Assembly: GCA_964392615.1 (NCBI GenBank)
Contig: CAYMRB010000424.1
Location: 1-8,703, forward strand
Length of the DNA stretch: 8,703 nucleotides
Direction: 5' to 3'
DNA from: CAYMRB01 sp964392615
GTDB lineage: Bacteria; Planctomycetota; UBA8108
The notes under the pieces: model-generated
The model's input: the letters and a program-made list of their open reading frames with translations, nothing else
What the model was told of the DNA's origin: nothing
Database searches by the model: none
In this document: positions 1 to 6,583 of the stretch, one piece after another
Layout of the letters: every line of letters begins with the position of its first letter
Position numbering within the stretch: position 1 is the first letter of the stretch
Made by a program: the position numbers and the translations under genes

Positions 1-809
1 GCGATGGTCCTGGCGATGGTCCTGGCGATGGTCCTGGCGATGGTCCTGGCGATGGGCCTGGTGGTGTCGGCGACGGCCCGCGGGGTCCGGGCGGGCGTCA
101 TCACGGTCGGCGCGGTCGCGTCTTCCCGTGTCTCTTGATCGACTTCGACGCCGACGGTGACGGCGAGCTCAGCGAGGAGGAGCGCGCTGCGGCGGTCGAA
201 GCCCGCCGCGCCGAGATCCTCGCCGCGTTCGACGCCGACGGCGATGGTGAGCTCAACGAGGAGGAGCTCGCCGCAGCACGCGAGGCCCGTCAGGCCGAGC
301 GCGAGGCTCGTCACGCAGAGCGTCTCGCCGAGATGGACACCGACGGCGACGGCGAGGTCAGCGAGGAAGAGCGCGACGCATTCCACGCTGCGCGTTTGGC
401 CGAGATCGACACGGACGGCGACGGCGAGATCAGCCCTGAAGAGCACGAGGCTGCTCGCACGGCTCGTTGCGAGTCCGGCGAGACCGACGAGGCCGAGGAC
501 GAAGAGGACGCGATCGTCGACGAGCTGGTCCTCAGCGTCGGATTCATCCGCGGCGAGGCGAACGGCGACGGCGCCATGGACATCACTGATGCGGTGTTCG
601 TCCTGTCGTACCTCTTCCTCGGCGGCACACAGCCGTCGTGCATGGACGCGGCCGACTCGAACGACGACGGAACGGTCGACATTGCCGACCCGACCGCGAT
701 CCTGTCGACGCTGTTCCTCGGTGGCTCGCCGCTGCCTCCGCCGACCGTGGAGCGCGGCGTCGATCCGACAATCGATGCTCTTTCCTGCGGAAGGATCGCA
801 GGCTCGTAG
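1..809 (+). CDS. EF-hand and dockerin-like repeat protein, 5'-truncated by the window
   Basis: The frame is open from the left edge (first full codon at 3) to TAG at 807-809, so the N-terminus lies outside the window. A TTG at 135 could be taken as a start, but the frame upstream is uninterrupted and repetitive, so it is probably internal. Domain order: an Asp-Gly-Pro-Gly repeat (3-62); a short basic Gly/Arg/His stretch; four canonical EF-hand loops of the D-x-D-G-D-G-E type (147-182, 231-266, 336-371, 408-443) separated by Ala/Arg/Glu-rich helices; an acidic linker; then a dockerin-like pair with loops at 555-590 and 654-689, each followed by a 'LxxLFLGG' helix end. This tandem is common near the C-terminus of secreted planctomycete proteins. 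Calcium binding is well supported by the loop residues. The biological role, and whether the dockerin-like pair binds any cohesin, are unknown. No catalytic domain is visible in this part. Confidence 0.85.
   Translation, partial: DGPGDGPGDGPGDGPGDGPGGVGDGPRGPGGRHHGRRGRVFPCLLIDFDADGDGELSEEERAAAVEARRAEILAAFDADGDGELNEEELAAAREARQAEREARHAERLAEMDTDGDGEVSEEERDAFHAARLAEIDTDGDGEISPEEHEAARTARCESGETDEAEDEEDAIVDELVLSVGFIRGEANGDGAMDITDAVFVLSYLFLGGTQPSCMDAADSNDDGTVDIADPTAILSTLFLGGSPLPPPTVERGVDPTIDALSCGRIAGS
3..62 (+). repeat. Five tandem 12-bp units encoding Asp-Gly-Pro-Gly
   Basis: The unit gatggtcctggc occurs four times without change (3-50). A fifth copy (51-62) has two substitutions, gatgggcctggt. The period is a multiple of three, so each unit adds exactly D-G-P-G to the reading frame of the EF-hand protein. 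The array touches the left edge, so its full copy number is unknown. The near-perfect identity at nucleotide level suggests recent expansion by slippage rather than old protein-level conservation. Confidence 0.95.
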
Positions 810-905
810 CAGCGACGCTGCCGAGCGAGTACCGGGAGCCCACACCCCCTTCAACCACCAGAGGGCTCCGGTCAGTTGTTTCCTGACAACGCTTCAAGAC
901 GACGC

Positions 906-935
906 AGGGCCCCCGCACTCACGTGTGGGGGCCCT
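906..935. terminator. Strong hairpin between convergent genes, probable shared terminator
   Basis: Positions 906-918 pair with 923-935 as a 13-bp stem containing one G-U pair (915/926) and closing a 4-nt loop (tcac). On the plus strand a pyrimidine-rich ttcttcgtc follows, which suits a Rho-independent terminator for the EF-hand gene ending at 809. The minus-strand gene ends at 965, so its transcript would also run into this hairpin, although its downstream tract is less T-rich (cgtcgtcttga). The rest of the 810-964 gap shows nothing convincing. Confidence 0.8.
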
Positions 936-964
936 TCTTCGTCGGGCGGGCGGGGCGGTAGCGC

Positions 965-2410
965 TCAGTCGCGCGGCTTCGCGTTCCTCCTCTTCTTCGC
1001 GTAGAACGTCGCCCGGTGCCGCTCGGCGAGTCTCAGGAGTTTCGCCGCGACCTCCGGGTGCTTGTCGATGACGTTCGTCGTCTCGTACGGGTCGCTCTGC
1101 ATGTCGAAGAGTGAACGCTCGATCGTCGCCTGCCTGTACTTCCCGGCCATGCCGTCCTTGCCGGGTGTGACAAGCGTGCGGTACGCGTGCTTCAGGTGGA
1201 GCTTCCACTTGCCGTCGCCGCTGATCAGGCCTTCGAATCGACCGCCGATCGAGAACGGATAGTACTCGCTCGGATTCTTCGCGTGCGGCTTGCCGACGAT
1301 CAGGTCCCAGACGTTCTTGCCGTCGACCGGGTTCTTCGGCAACTCGGCACCGGTCAGATGAGCGACGGTCGGGAGAATGTCGAGCGTCGACAAGGTCCGC
1401 GTGGAGGTCGACCCAGCCCGGATACGCCCCGGCAGCTTCATGATGCACGCGCTGCGCGATCCGCCGTCAAAGCTCGTGCCCTTGGCCTCGCGGTACGGCG
1501 TCGTGCCGGCGTGATGGCCGTACGAGACCCACGGGCCGTTGTCCGACGTGAACACGACCAACGTGTTCTTCTCCGCGCCGGTTTCACGCAGGGCCTTCAT
1601 GATCTCGCCGACCGACCAGTCGATCTCCATCATCACGTCGCCATAGAGGCCCGTGCCCGACTTGCCCGCGAATTTCTCGCTCACGAAGAGTGGGACGTGC
1701 GGCATCGAGTGGGGCACGTAGACGAAGAACGGCTCGTTCTTGTGGCGGCGGATGAAGTCGACCGCGTGCTCGGTGTACCAGGTCGTCAGGAACGGCTGGT
1801 GCTTCTTCGTCACCCGTTCGATCGTGACCTTGTTGTTCTTCCAGAACTGCAGCGGGAAGCGGCCCCAGTACCCGGGGTTCTCCGGGTGGAACTCCCACAT
1901 ATCGTTGGAGTACATCAGCCCGCATGACTCGCTGAATCCGCGCGCCGCCGGTCGCGTGTCGGGCTGGTCGCCGATGTGCCACTTGCCGAACACCGCGGTC
2001 GCGTAGCCGCGAGCCGTCAGCACTTGGCCCAGCGTCGCGTACTTCGGGTCGAGCCCGCGCGCCTTCGGGCCGTGCGCACCGAAGACCTTCGTTCGGCCCG
2101 GGTAGCAGCCGCTGAGCAATGCGGCGCGCGACGCCGAGCACACCGCTTGCGGCACGTAGAAGTTGCGGAACGTGCAGCCCTCCTGGGCGAGCTGCGCCAC
2201 GTTGGGCGTCGGATACTTCGGCGAGCCGAACGGGCGAAAGTCGCCCCAGCCGGAATCGTCGAGGAAGACGATGACGACATTGGGCGGTCGTGCCTCATCG
2301 GCTGCCGCGACGCGGGAGTCCCGCAGCGCGTCGAGTGCGACCAACGCGATGATCGCGACGGCAAAGGTGACGGCACGAGACACGACGTGGATTGCGCGGT
2401 GGTTTCTCAT
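965..2410 (-). CDS. Secreted sulfatase of the formylglycine (arylsulfatase A-like, S1) family
   Basis: This 481-residue protein should hydrolyse sulfate esters, probably on a carbohydrate, outside the cytoplasm. The N-terminus has a basic stretch, a hydrophobic core (about 13-29) and a likely signal peptidase site near Ala35-Ala37. The metal-binding Asp pair is at 51-52 (FLDDSGWGD). The maturation motif C-S-A-S-R starts at Cys91 and fits C-x-[P/A]-x-R, with the usual following A-A-L-L-S-G and Y-P-G-R; Cys91 would be converted to formylglycine. Other active-site elements seen are GKWHIGD (Lys143, His145), PHSMPHVP (His238), TSDNG (Asp290, Asn291) and Lys310 in EAKGTSFDGG. The C-terminus has the usual 'LFDMQSDPYETTNV' segment. 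Length is typical and the protein looks complete. The exact substrate cannot be read from sequence, and no maturation enzyme is encoded here. The ATG at 2410 is chosen because it places the signal peptide at the very N-terminus; no clear Shine-Dalgarno precedes it. Confidence 0.93.
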   Translation of the reverse strand: MRNHRAIHVVSRAVTFAVAIIALVALDALRDSRVAAADEARPPNVVIVFLDDSGWGDFRPFGSPKYPTPNVAQLAQEGCTFRNFYVPQAVCSASRAALLSGCYPGRTKVFGAHGPKARGLDPKYATLGQVLTARGYATAVFGKWHIGDQPDTRPAARGFSESCGLMYSNDMWEFHPENPGYWGRFPLQFWKNNKVTIERVTKKHQPFLTTWYTEHAVDFIRRHKNEPFFVYVPHSMPHVPLFVSEKFAGKSGTGLYGDVMMEIDWSVGEIMKALRETGAEKNTLVVFTSDNGPWVSYGHHAGTTPYREAKGTSFDGGSRSACIMKLPGRIRAGSTSTRTLSTLDILPTVAHLTGAELPKNPVDGKNVWDLIVGKPHAKNPSEYYPFSIGGRFEGLISGDGKWKLHLKHAYRTLVTPGKDGMAGKYRQATIERSLFDMQSDPYETTNVIDKHPEVAAKLLRLAERHRATFYAKKRRNAKPRD

Positions 2411-2480
2411 ACCCGATGGGTAGCAAGTTCCCCGCGTTGCGGCAAGTCTCCCGGTATTCCCGCGCTTCCGCCCGTCGCTC

Positions 2481-2489
2481 TGGTATGCT
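2481..2489 (+). promoter_or_regulatory. Possible extended -10 promoter element for the sigma/kinase operon
   Basis: The sequence TGGTATGCT resembles a TG-n-TATNNT extended -10. It would give a leader of roughly 150 nt before the ATG at 2644. There is no recognisable -35 hexamer 16-18 bp upstream, so this is a weak call. Confidence 0.25.
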
Positions 2490-2510
2490 GACCGCGAGGC
2501 CCCCTGATGG

Positions 2511-2530
2511 GCCGTGCTGCGCCGTGCTGT
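2511..2530 (+). repeat. Two direct copies of gccgtgctg with 10-bp period
   Basis: The block gccgtgctgc (2511-2520) is followed immediately by gccgtgctgt (2521-2530), identical at nine of ten positions. A 10-bp period puts both copies on the same DNA face, as in operators bound by side-by-side protomers. It lies about 20 bp downstream of the possible -10 element. It may also be chance in GC-rich DNA. Confidence 0.4.
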
Positions 2531-2643
2531 CGCAGTCTCCGTAGGGCCTCTCGCGCGGCATCTCGGCGCCCCGAGTCCGCCCGAGAGGGATCGATCGACG
2601 AACGAACGCGTGAGCGGAGCTCCCGGCGCGGTGCGGTATCGGT

Positions 2644-3207
2644 ATGGCTGAACAGAGGACGCGGCAGCTTCTTCAGGAGATTCGCGACGGCCATCGCGCG
2701 GCGGCCGACGAGCTCTTCGCGCGGGTCTACGACGAGCTTCGTCGTCTGGCCGGCCACCGCTTCGGCGACCAGCCCCCGGGCCACACGCTTCAGCCGACCG
2801 CTCTCGTTCACGAGGTCTATCTACGTCTCGTCGATCGGACCTCTGCCGAGTGGCGCGATCGATCCCACTTCCTCGCGGTCGCGTGTCGCGCCATGCGGCA
2901 GATCCTCACCGACCACTTCCGGCGCAGCAACGCGAGCAAGCGCGGCGGCGCCTGGAAGAAGCTGACGCTGACGGGGATCGCGCTCGCCGACGACCGGCAA
3001 TCGCTCGACCTCGGCGATCTCGAGGATGCGCTCGAGGAGCTCGAGCATCTCGATCCGCGTCAGGTGCGTCTGGTCGAGCTGCGCTTCTACGGCGGTCTCT
3101 CGATCAAGGAGACCGCGGAAGCGCTCGGCGTCTCCGTCACAACGGTCGAGCGGGAGTGGCGCTTCGCCCGCGCCTGGCTCGTCGACCGCCTGTCTGACCC
3201 GTCCTGA
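2644..3207 (+). CDS. ECF-type RNA polymerase sigma factor (Sigma70_ECF / kinase-linked type)
   Basis: This 187-residue protein should direct RNA polymerase to a specific promoter set. The sigma2 region spans about residues 5-95 and includes the segment HTLQPTALVHEVYLRL (47-62), a hallmark of the PF07638 group, and a -10-recognition helix around HFLAVACRAMRQILTDHFRR (75-94). An acidic linker (116-137, DLGDLEDALEELEHLD) leads into sigma4 (about 137-183) with a helix-turn-helix at LSIKETAEALGVSVTTVERE (152-171). Length is normal. The ATG at 2644 is the first start after an in-frame TGA at 2611. Its ribosome site is weak; a GGAG at 2616 is too far away. No anti-sigma gene is nearby. Instead a membrane kinase follows after 37 nt, matching planctomycete groups in which sigma activity is thought to be controlled by phosphorylation. 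That regulatory link is inferred here. Confidence 0.93.
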   Translation: MAEQRTRQLLQEIRDGHRAAADELFARVYDELRRLAGHRFGDQPPGHTLQPTALVHEVYLRLVDRTSAEWRDRSHFLAVACRAMRQILTDHFRRSNASKRGGAWKKLTLTGIALADDRQSLDLGDLEDALEELEHLDPRQVRLVELRFYGGLSIKETAEALGVSVTTVEREWRFARAWLVDRLSDPS

Positions 3208-3232
3208 ACCCCGGCACTCCTGATCCCGCAGC

Positions 3233-3236
3233 GAGG
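3233..3236 (+). promoter_or_regulatory. Ribosome binding site that supports the TTG start of the kinase
   Basis: GAGG lies 8 nt before the TTG at 3245. An in-frame TGA at 3221-3223 excludes any start further upstream, and no other start codon lies between that stop and 3245. The TTG is therefore well supported despite being a rare start. Confidence 0.65.
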
Positions 3237-3244
3237 TTCTTCCC

Positions 3245-6200
3245 TTGTCGGATTCGCACCGCAGACTGCAAGACCTGTTTCACCAAGCTCTCGAGCTCGA
3301 CGCGACGGAGCGAGAGGGACTAGTCGATCGCCTCGAGGCCGAAGAGTCCGAGCTCGGCGCGAAGCTGCGTGGTCTCCTGCAGGCCGACGACAACGGGCCT
3401 CCCCTGACGTCGTTGCGCTCGGAGGTGCCGGTCGATGAGCTGCTCGACGGCTCGAAGGCTATCGAGCCGGCCACGTCGGCGCCCGAGTGCATCGGAGACT
3501 ACCGCATCGTCCGCGAGGTGGGGCGCGGCGGCATGGGTATCGTCTACGAGGCGGTCCAGGAGAACCCTCGTCGTCGCGTCGCCCTCAAGGTCGTCAATCA
3601 GCGCCTGACGTCACCGGACGTGCGGCGGCGCTTCGAGTACGAAGGACAGATCCTCGGCCTCCTGCAGCACCCCGGCATCGGGCAGATCCACGCGGCCCAT
3701 CCGGCGGACGACGATGGTTACGCGTACTTCGCGATGGAATACGTCGAGGGGCGACCGCTTCTCGACCACGTTCGCGGCGCGGTGCTCGACCGCGCGGAGC
3801 GCTTGCAGCTGTTCGTCAGAATCTGCGCAGCGATCCACCACGCGCATCAGAAGGGGATCATCCACCGCGACCTCAAGCCGAGCAACATTCTCGTCACTCC
3901 GGATGGCCAGCCGAAGATCCTCGACTTCGGCATCGCGCGGACGGTCGAAGCCGACGACGCGTGGATGACCCTGCAGACGGGCACGGGGCAGCTGGTCGGC
4001 ACGCTCGCCTACATGAGTCCGGAGCAGACCGAGCGTCAGGGGCGGGAGCTCGATACGCGCAGTGACATCTACACGCTGGGCGTTGTTCTCTACGAGATGC
4101 TGACCGGGCGCACGCCCCACGATCTCGGGCAAAAGACGCTCTTCGAGGCGCTTCGCGTCATTCGCGAGGAGACGCCCGTCGCGTTGGGGACGCGCGATCG
4201 CGAGCTGCAGGGCGATCTCGAGACGATCGTCAGCATGGCGCTCGCCAAGGAGCCGGATCGTCGCTACGACTCCGCCGCGTCTCTCGCGGCGGACGTCGAG
4301 CGCTATCTCGCTGACGAGCCGATCGCCGCGCGCCCTCCGAGCACGATCTACCTGATCCGCAAGTTCACGCGGCGCAATCGACTTCTGGTCGGCGGTCTGG
4401 CGACTCTCGTCGTCATTCTCTGCGCGGCGACGACCGTCTCGGTGGCGTTGATGATCGAAGCGCGAACCGAGGCGACGAAGGCGTTGCGGACCGCCAAGTT
4501 CGTCCAGCGCATGTTCCGCTCGGCCAGCCCCTACGAGACGAAGGGGCCCGACTACACCGTTCGCGAGCTACTCGACGAGTTCACCGCCGACACCGCCGCC
4601 GAGCTTGCGGGCGAGCCGGAGATCGAGGCGTCGCTCGCCGGGACGGTCGGCATGGCGTATCTCTATCTCGACGTGCTCGACAAGTCTCTCGAGCACCATC
4701 GGAGGGCACTCGAGCTGGTCGTCGAGCTCGAGGGGCCAGAGGCCGAACGGGCCTATGTCCTGCGCAACAGCATCGCGATCATCCTGAAGAAGCAGGGCAA
4801 GCACCGCGAAGCGGAGGCGATGTACCGCGAGGTGATCTCCGGATTCACGCGCTTACGCGGTCCCGAGGACTACCAGACGCTCCGCAGCAAGAGCAACCTG
4901 GGCGGGCTGCTGGTGCACGACGGACGTCCGGACGAAGCTCGGGCGGTGCTCGAGGAGATCGCGGGCCTTCCGGTCTTCCGCGAGGAGCGCCTCGAGATGC
5001 GCGTCTTCTCGAGCGTCCACGTCAACCTCGGCGCGGCCTACCACGGGCTCGATCGATTCGCGGACGCCGAGCGTCACATCCGCCGAGCGATCGAGATTCA
5101 GGAGGAGTTCCGTCCGCCGGACCACCCGATGCTGCTCGAGCAGTACAGCAACCTCGCGACGGCCTTCCTCGAGCTCGGCGATCTCGACAAGGCGCGGCCG
5201 CACCTGGAGCATGCCTACGCGGGGCAGCTTCGCACGCTGGGCCAGAAGCACGTCGACCTGCTGGATTCGCAGGAGAAGCTCGCGGAGCTCGCGTATCGCC
5301 AGGGGCGGTGGAGCGACGCGGCCGAGCTGTTTGCGAAGTGGCGCGACACGCCCGGCCGTCACCAGCGGCACTCGCTGTTTCGCGAGGTCACCGCGTGGCT
5401 CGGGCGCTGCTACCTCGAGATCGAGGACTTCGCTCGGGCCGAGCCGCTCCTGAAGCAGAGCTACGCGCGCGCGATCCGCAAGGAGGGGCCGCGCGGCGAG
5501 CGCACTCGGCTCGCGCGTTCCCGGCTCCAGACGTTGTTCGAGAGGACGGGGCGCAAGGACATCGCGGCCTCGCTCGAGCCGGTCGCGCCCGCGCCGCCGA
5601 AGCCGGTATCGCCGGCTGAGCCTCCGGACGGATCGATGCAGCTCATCTTGGCCGCGTCGCCATTCGAGCACGGCGCGGCGGCGGTGAAGCACATCTTCAG
5701 TCACTGGCAGCTGCGCAGGGCGGGCGACGACTACGACTCCGATCCGACGCTCGATGTCGTGTCCGCAGAGCACCTCGATCGATTGCCGATCCCGCCGGGG
5801 CTCCTTCTCGATGGCGAGATCTACTCCTGGCGCGTGCGCTACGTCGGCTCGAATCGCTTCCCGTCGCCGTTCGGAGCGGAAGGGACGATTGCGGGCGGCA
5901 CGCCTCGCGCGGCCCTGCGCCGTATCGATCTCGACAAGTGGTTTCAGCGCGATCTCGTCGGCCATCCGGGCGAGACGGCGACGGACTCGATCGACGGCGA
6001 CCACGGCAGCAGCCTGACGATCGACGATCCTGGCGACGCCGACGCGCTGGCCCCCGCGATTCGCGGCCTGCCTCGCGATCGGATCGTCGGCGTGCATCGC
6101 CTCGGCGCGTATGACGGGCCGAACGCCATACAGATCATCCCGACCGACGAGGCGCCGATCCGGCTCGAGGCGTCGCCGGGGCGCTATCGTCTCCTTCGTG

Positions 6201-6541
6201 TACTCGTCGTCGGGGCCAACGGCGAGTCGAGCCTTCCCGTGCGTCTCGAGTACGCGAGCGGCGAGGCCGGCGCGGCCCGCCTCATCGCGCCCGACTGGTT
6301 CGACGAGGCACAGCCGCGTCGAGGCGTATCGGTCACCGCGGTGCGCAACGGCATGGACCGTCTCGTCGAGGGGAAGCTGCACGACGCGAACGACCCGGCG
6401 CTCTTCGAGTGCCTGATCGCCCCGGATCCGAGGCGGGAGCTGCGGGCGCTCACGCTCGATGTGGCCGGCGCGAAGTTCGCGAGCGACCGATCGACGATCA
6501 ACCTCTTCGCGCTGACGGGAGTGATCGCGAGCGGTTCATGA
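3245..6541 (+). CDS. Transmembrane Ser/Thr protein kinase with TPR repeats and C-terminal FN3-like and beta-rich domains
   Basis: A 1098-residue Hanks-type kinase, co-transcribed with the sigma factor. Residues 4-50 form the short helical region often found before planctomycete kinases (ELDATERE...LRGLLQADD). The kinase domain spans about 86-360: Gly-rich loop GRGGMG (93-98), ATP-binding Lys115, alpha-C Glu133, HRDLKPSN (Asp209, Asn214), DFG (227-229) and SPE (258-260). All key residues are present, so it should be active. A basic segment RKFTRRNR (372-379) precedes a single membrane helix (about 380-403), placing the kinase in the cytoplasm and the rest outside. Residues about 410-790 hold roughly six or seven TPR-like helical pairs (e.g. 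VNLGAAYHGLDRFADAERHI). A Pro-rich linker leads to an FN3-like module (798-885, with IYSWRVRYVGSN) and a final beta-rich domain (about 893-1098) that I cannot assign firmly. The N-terminal half is a confident call; the ligand and phosphorylation targets are unknown. Confidence 0.93.
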   Translation: MSDSHRRLQDLFHQALELDATEREGLVDRLEAEESELGAKLRGLLQADDNGPPLTSLRSEVPVDELLDGSKAIEPATSAPECIGDYRIVREVGRGGMGIVYEAVQENPRRRVALKVVNQRLTSPDVRRRFEYEGQILGLLQHPGIGQIHAAHPADDDGYAYFAMEYVEGRPLLDHVRGAVLDRAERLQLFVRICAAIHHAHQKGIIHRDLKPSNILVTPDGQPKILDFGIARTVEADDAWMTLQTGTGQLVGTLAYMSPEQTERQGRELDTRSDIYTLGVVLYEMLTGRTPHDLGQKTLFEALRVIREETPVALGTRDRELQGDLETIVSMALAKEPDRRYDSAASLAADVERYLADEPIAARPPSTIYLIRKFTRRNRLLVGGLATLVVILCAATTVSVALMIEARTEATKALRTAKFVQRMFRSASPYETKGPDYTVRELLDEFTADTAAELAGEPEIEASLAGTVGMAYLYLDVLDKSLEHHRRALELVVELEGPEAERAYVLRNSIAIILKKQGKHREAEAMYREVISGFTRLRGPEDYQTLRSKSNLGGLLVHDGRPDEARAVLEEIAGLPVFREERLEMRVFSSVHVNLGAAYHGLDRFADAERHIRRAIEIQEEFRPPDHPMLLEQYSNLATAFLELGDLDKARPHLEHAYAGQLRTLGQKHVDLLDSQEKLAELAYRQGRWSDAAELFAKWRDTPGRHQRHSLFREVTAWLGRCYLEIEDFARAEPLLKQSYARAIRKEGPRGERTRLARSRLQTLFERTGRKDIAASLEPVAPAPPKPVSPAEPPDGSMQLILAASPFEHGAAAVKHIFSHWQLRRAGDDYDSDPTLDVVSAEHLDRLPIPPGLLLDGEIYSWRVRYVGSNRFPSPFGAEGTIAGGTPRAALRRIDLDKWFQRDLVGHPGETATDSIDGDHGSSLTIDDPGDADALAPAIRGLPRDRIVGVHRLGAYDGPNAIQIIPTDEAPIRLEASPGRYRLLRVLVVGANGESSLPVRLEYASGEAGAARLIAPDWFDEAQPRRGVSVTAVRNGMDRLVEGKLHDANDPALFECLIAPDPRRELRALTLDVAGAKFASDRSTINLFALTGVIASGS
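5921..6538 (+). other. C-terminal beta-rich (jelly-roll-like) domain of the kinase, residues 893-1098
   Basis: This part of the kinase begins at RIDLDKWFQRD and has an alternating hydrophobic pattern typical of a beta sandwich. Recognisable segments are RIVGVHRLGAYDGPNAIQII, a 'LEASPGRYRLLRVLVVGANG' strand pair, LPVRLEYASGE, an APDWFDE segment, and a final strand set ending NLFALTGV. The pattern resembles carbohydrate-binding or galactose-binding-like jelly-roll modules found in secreted planctomycete proteins. This is judged by eye, with no profile match available. Lying outside the membrane at the end of a receptor-like kinase, it is the best candidate for the ligand-sensing part. Confidence 0.5.
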
Positions 6542-6555
6542 AGCGGCCGAGAGAG

Positions 6556-6574
6556 GTTCGCGCCTACGCGCAAC
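6556..6574. terminator. Small hairpin in the 42-bp gap between convergent genes
   Basis: GTT and GCGC (6556-6558, 6560-6563) can pair with GCGC and AAC (6568-6574) around a ctac loop, leaving one bulged C at 6559. It lies between the kinase stop at 6541 and the mannosidase stop at 6584, where a bidirectional terminator would be expected. No T-tract follows on either strand and the stem is short, so the call is weak. Confidence 0.25.
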
Positions 6575-6583
6575 GACACATGG

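Larger units (their letters stand above)
2411..2643. promoter_or_regulatory. Divergent intergenic region between sulfatase and sigma factor genes
   Basis: This gap must hold the promoters of both the minus-strand sulfatase and the plus-strand sigma/kinase operon. Candidate elements are an extended -10-like TGGTATGCT (2481-2489), a short inverted repeat GGCCC/GGGCC (2498-2502 and 2509-2513) and a 10-bp-period direct repeat (2511-2530). No good -35 box was found at normal spacing, and no convincing sulfatase promoter could be picked by eye. The in-frame TGA at 2611 rules out a much longer sigma factor. Confidence 0.6.

Noticed and set aside
135..137. TTG as the start codon of the EF-hand protein
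   Set aside because: The same frame is open upstream to the window edge and encodes a regular D-G-P-G repeat, and no Shine-Dalgarno sequence precedes the TTG.
871..890. Small hairpins GTCAG/CTGAC and GTTGT/ACAAC after the EF-hand gene
   Set aside because: Two mutually exclusive 5-bp stems with no T-tract, far weaker than the hairpin at 906-935.
157..1071. A 304-codon plus-strand frame overlapping the EF-hand gene
   Set aside because: Ser/Arg/Thr-rich out-of-frame translation that runs through the terminator hairpin and into the sulfatase 3' end.
1187..1927. A 246-codon open frame on the plus strand, opposite the sulfatase gene
   Set aside because: Arg/Val-rich composition without domains. 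The opposite strand carries all sulfatase motifs.
4853..6382. A 509-codon open frame on the minus strand, opposite the kinase gene
   Set aside because: It is Arg/Val/Leu/Ala-rich with no recognisable domain and lies wholly antisense to a coherent TPR/FN3-like coding sequence. GC-rich codon bias often keeps such antisense frames free of stops.
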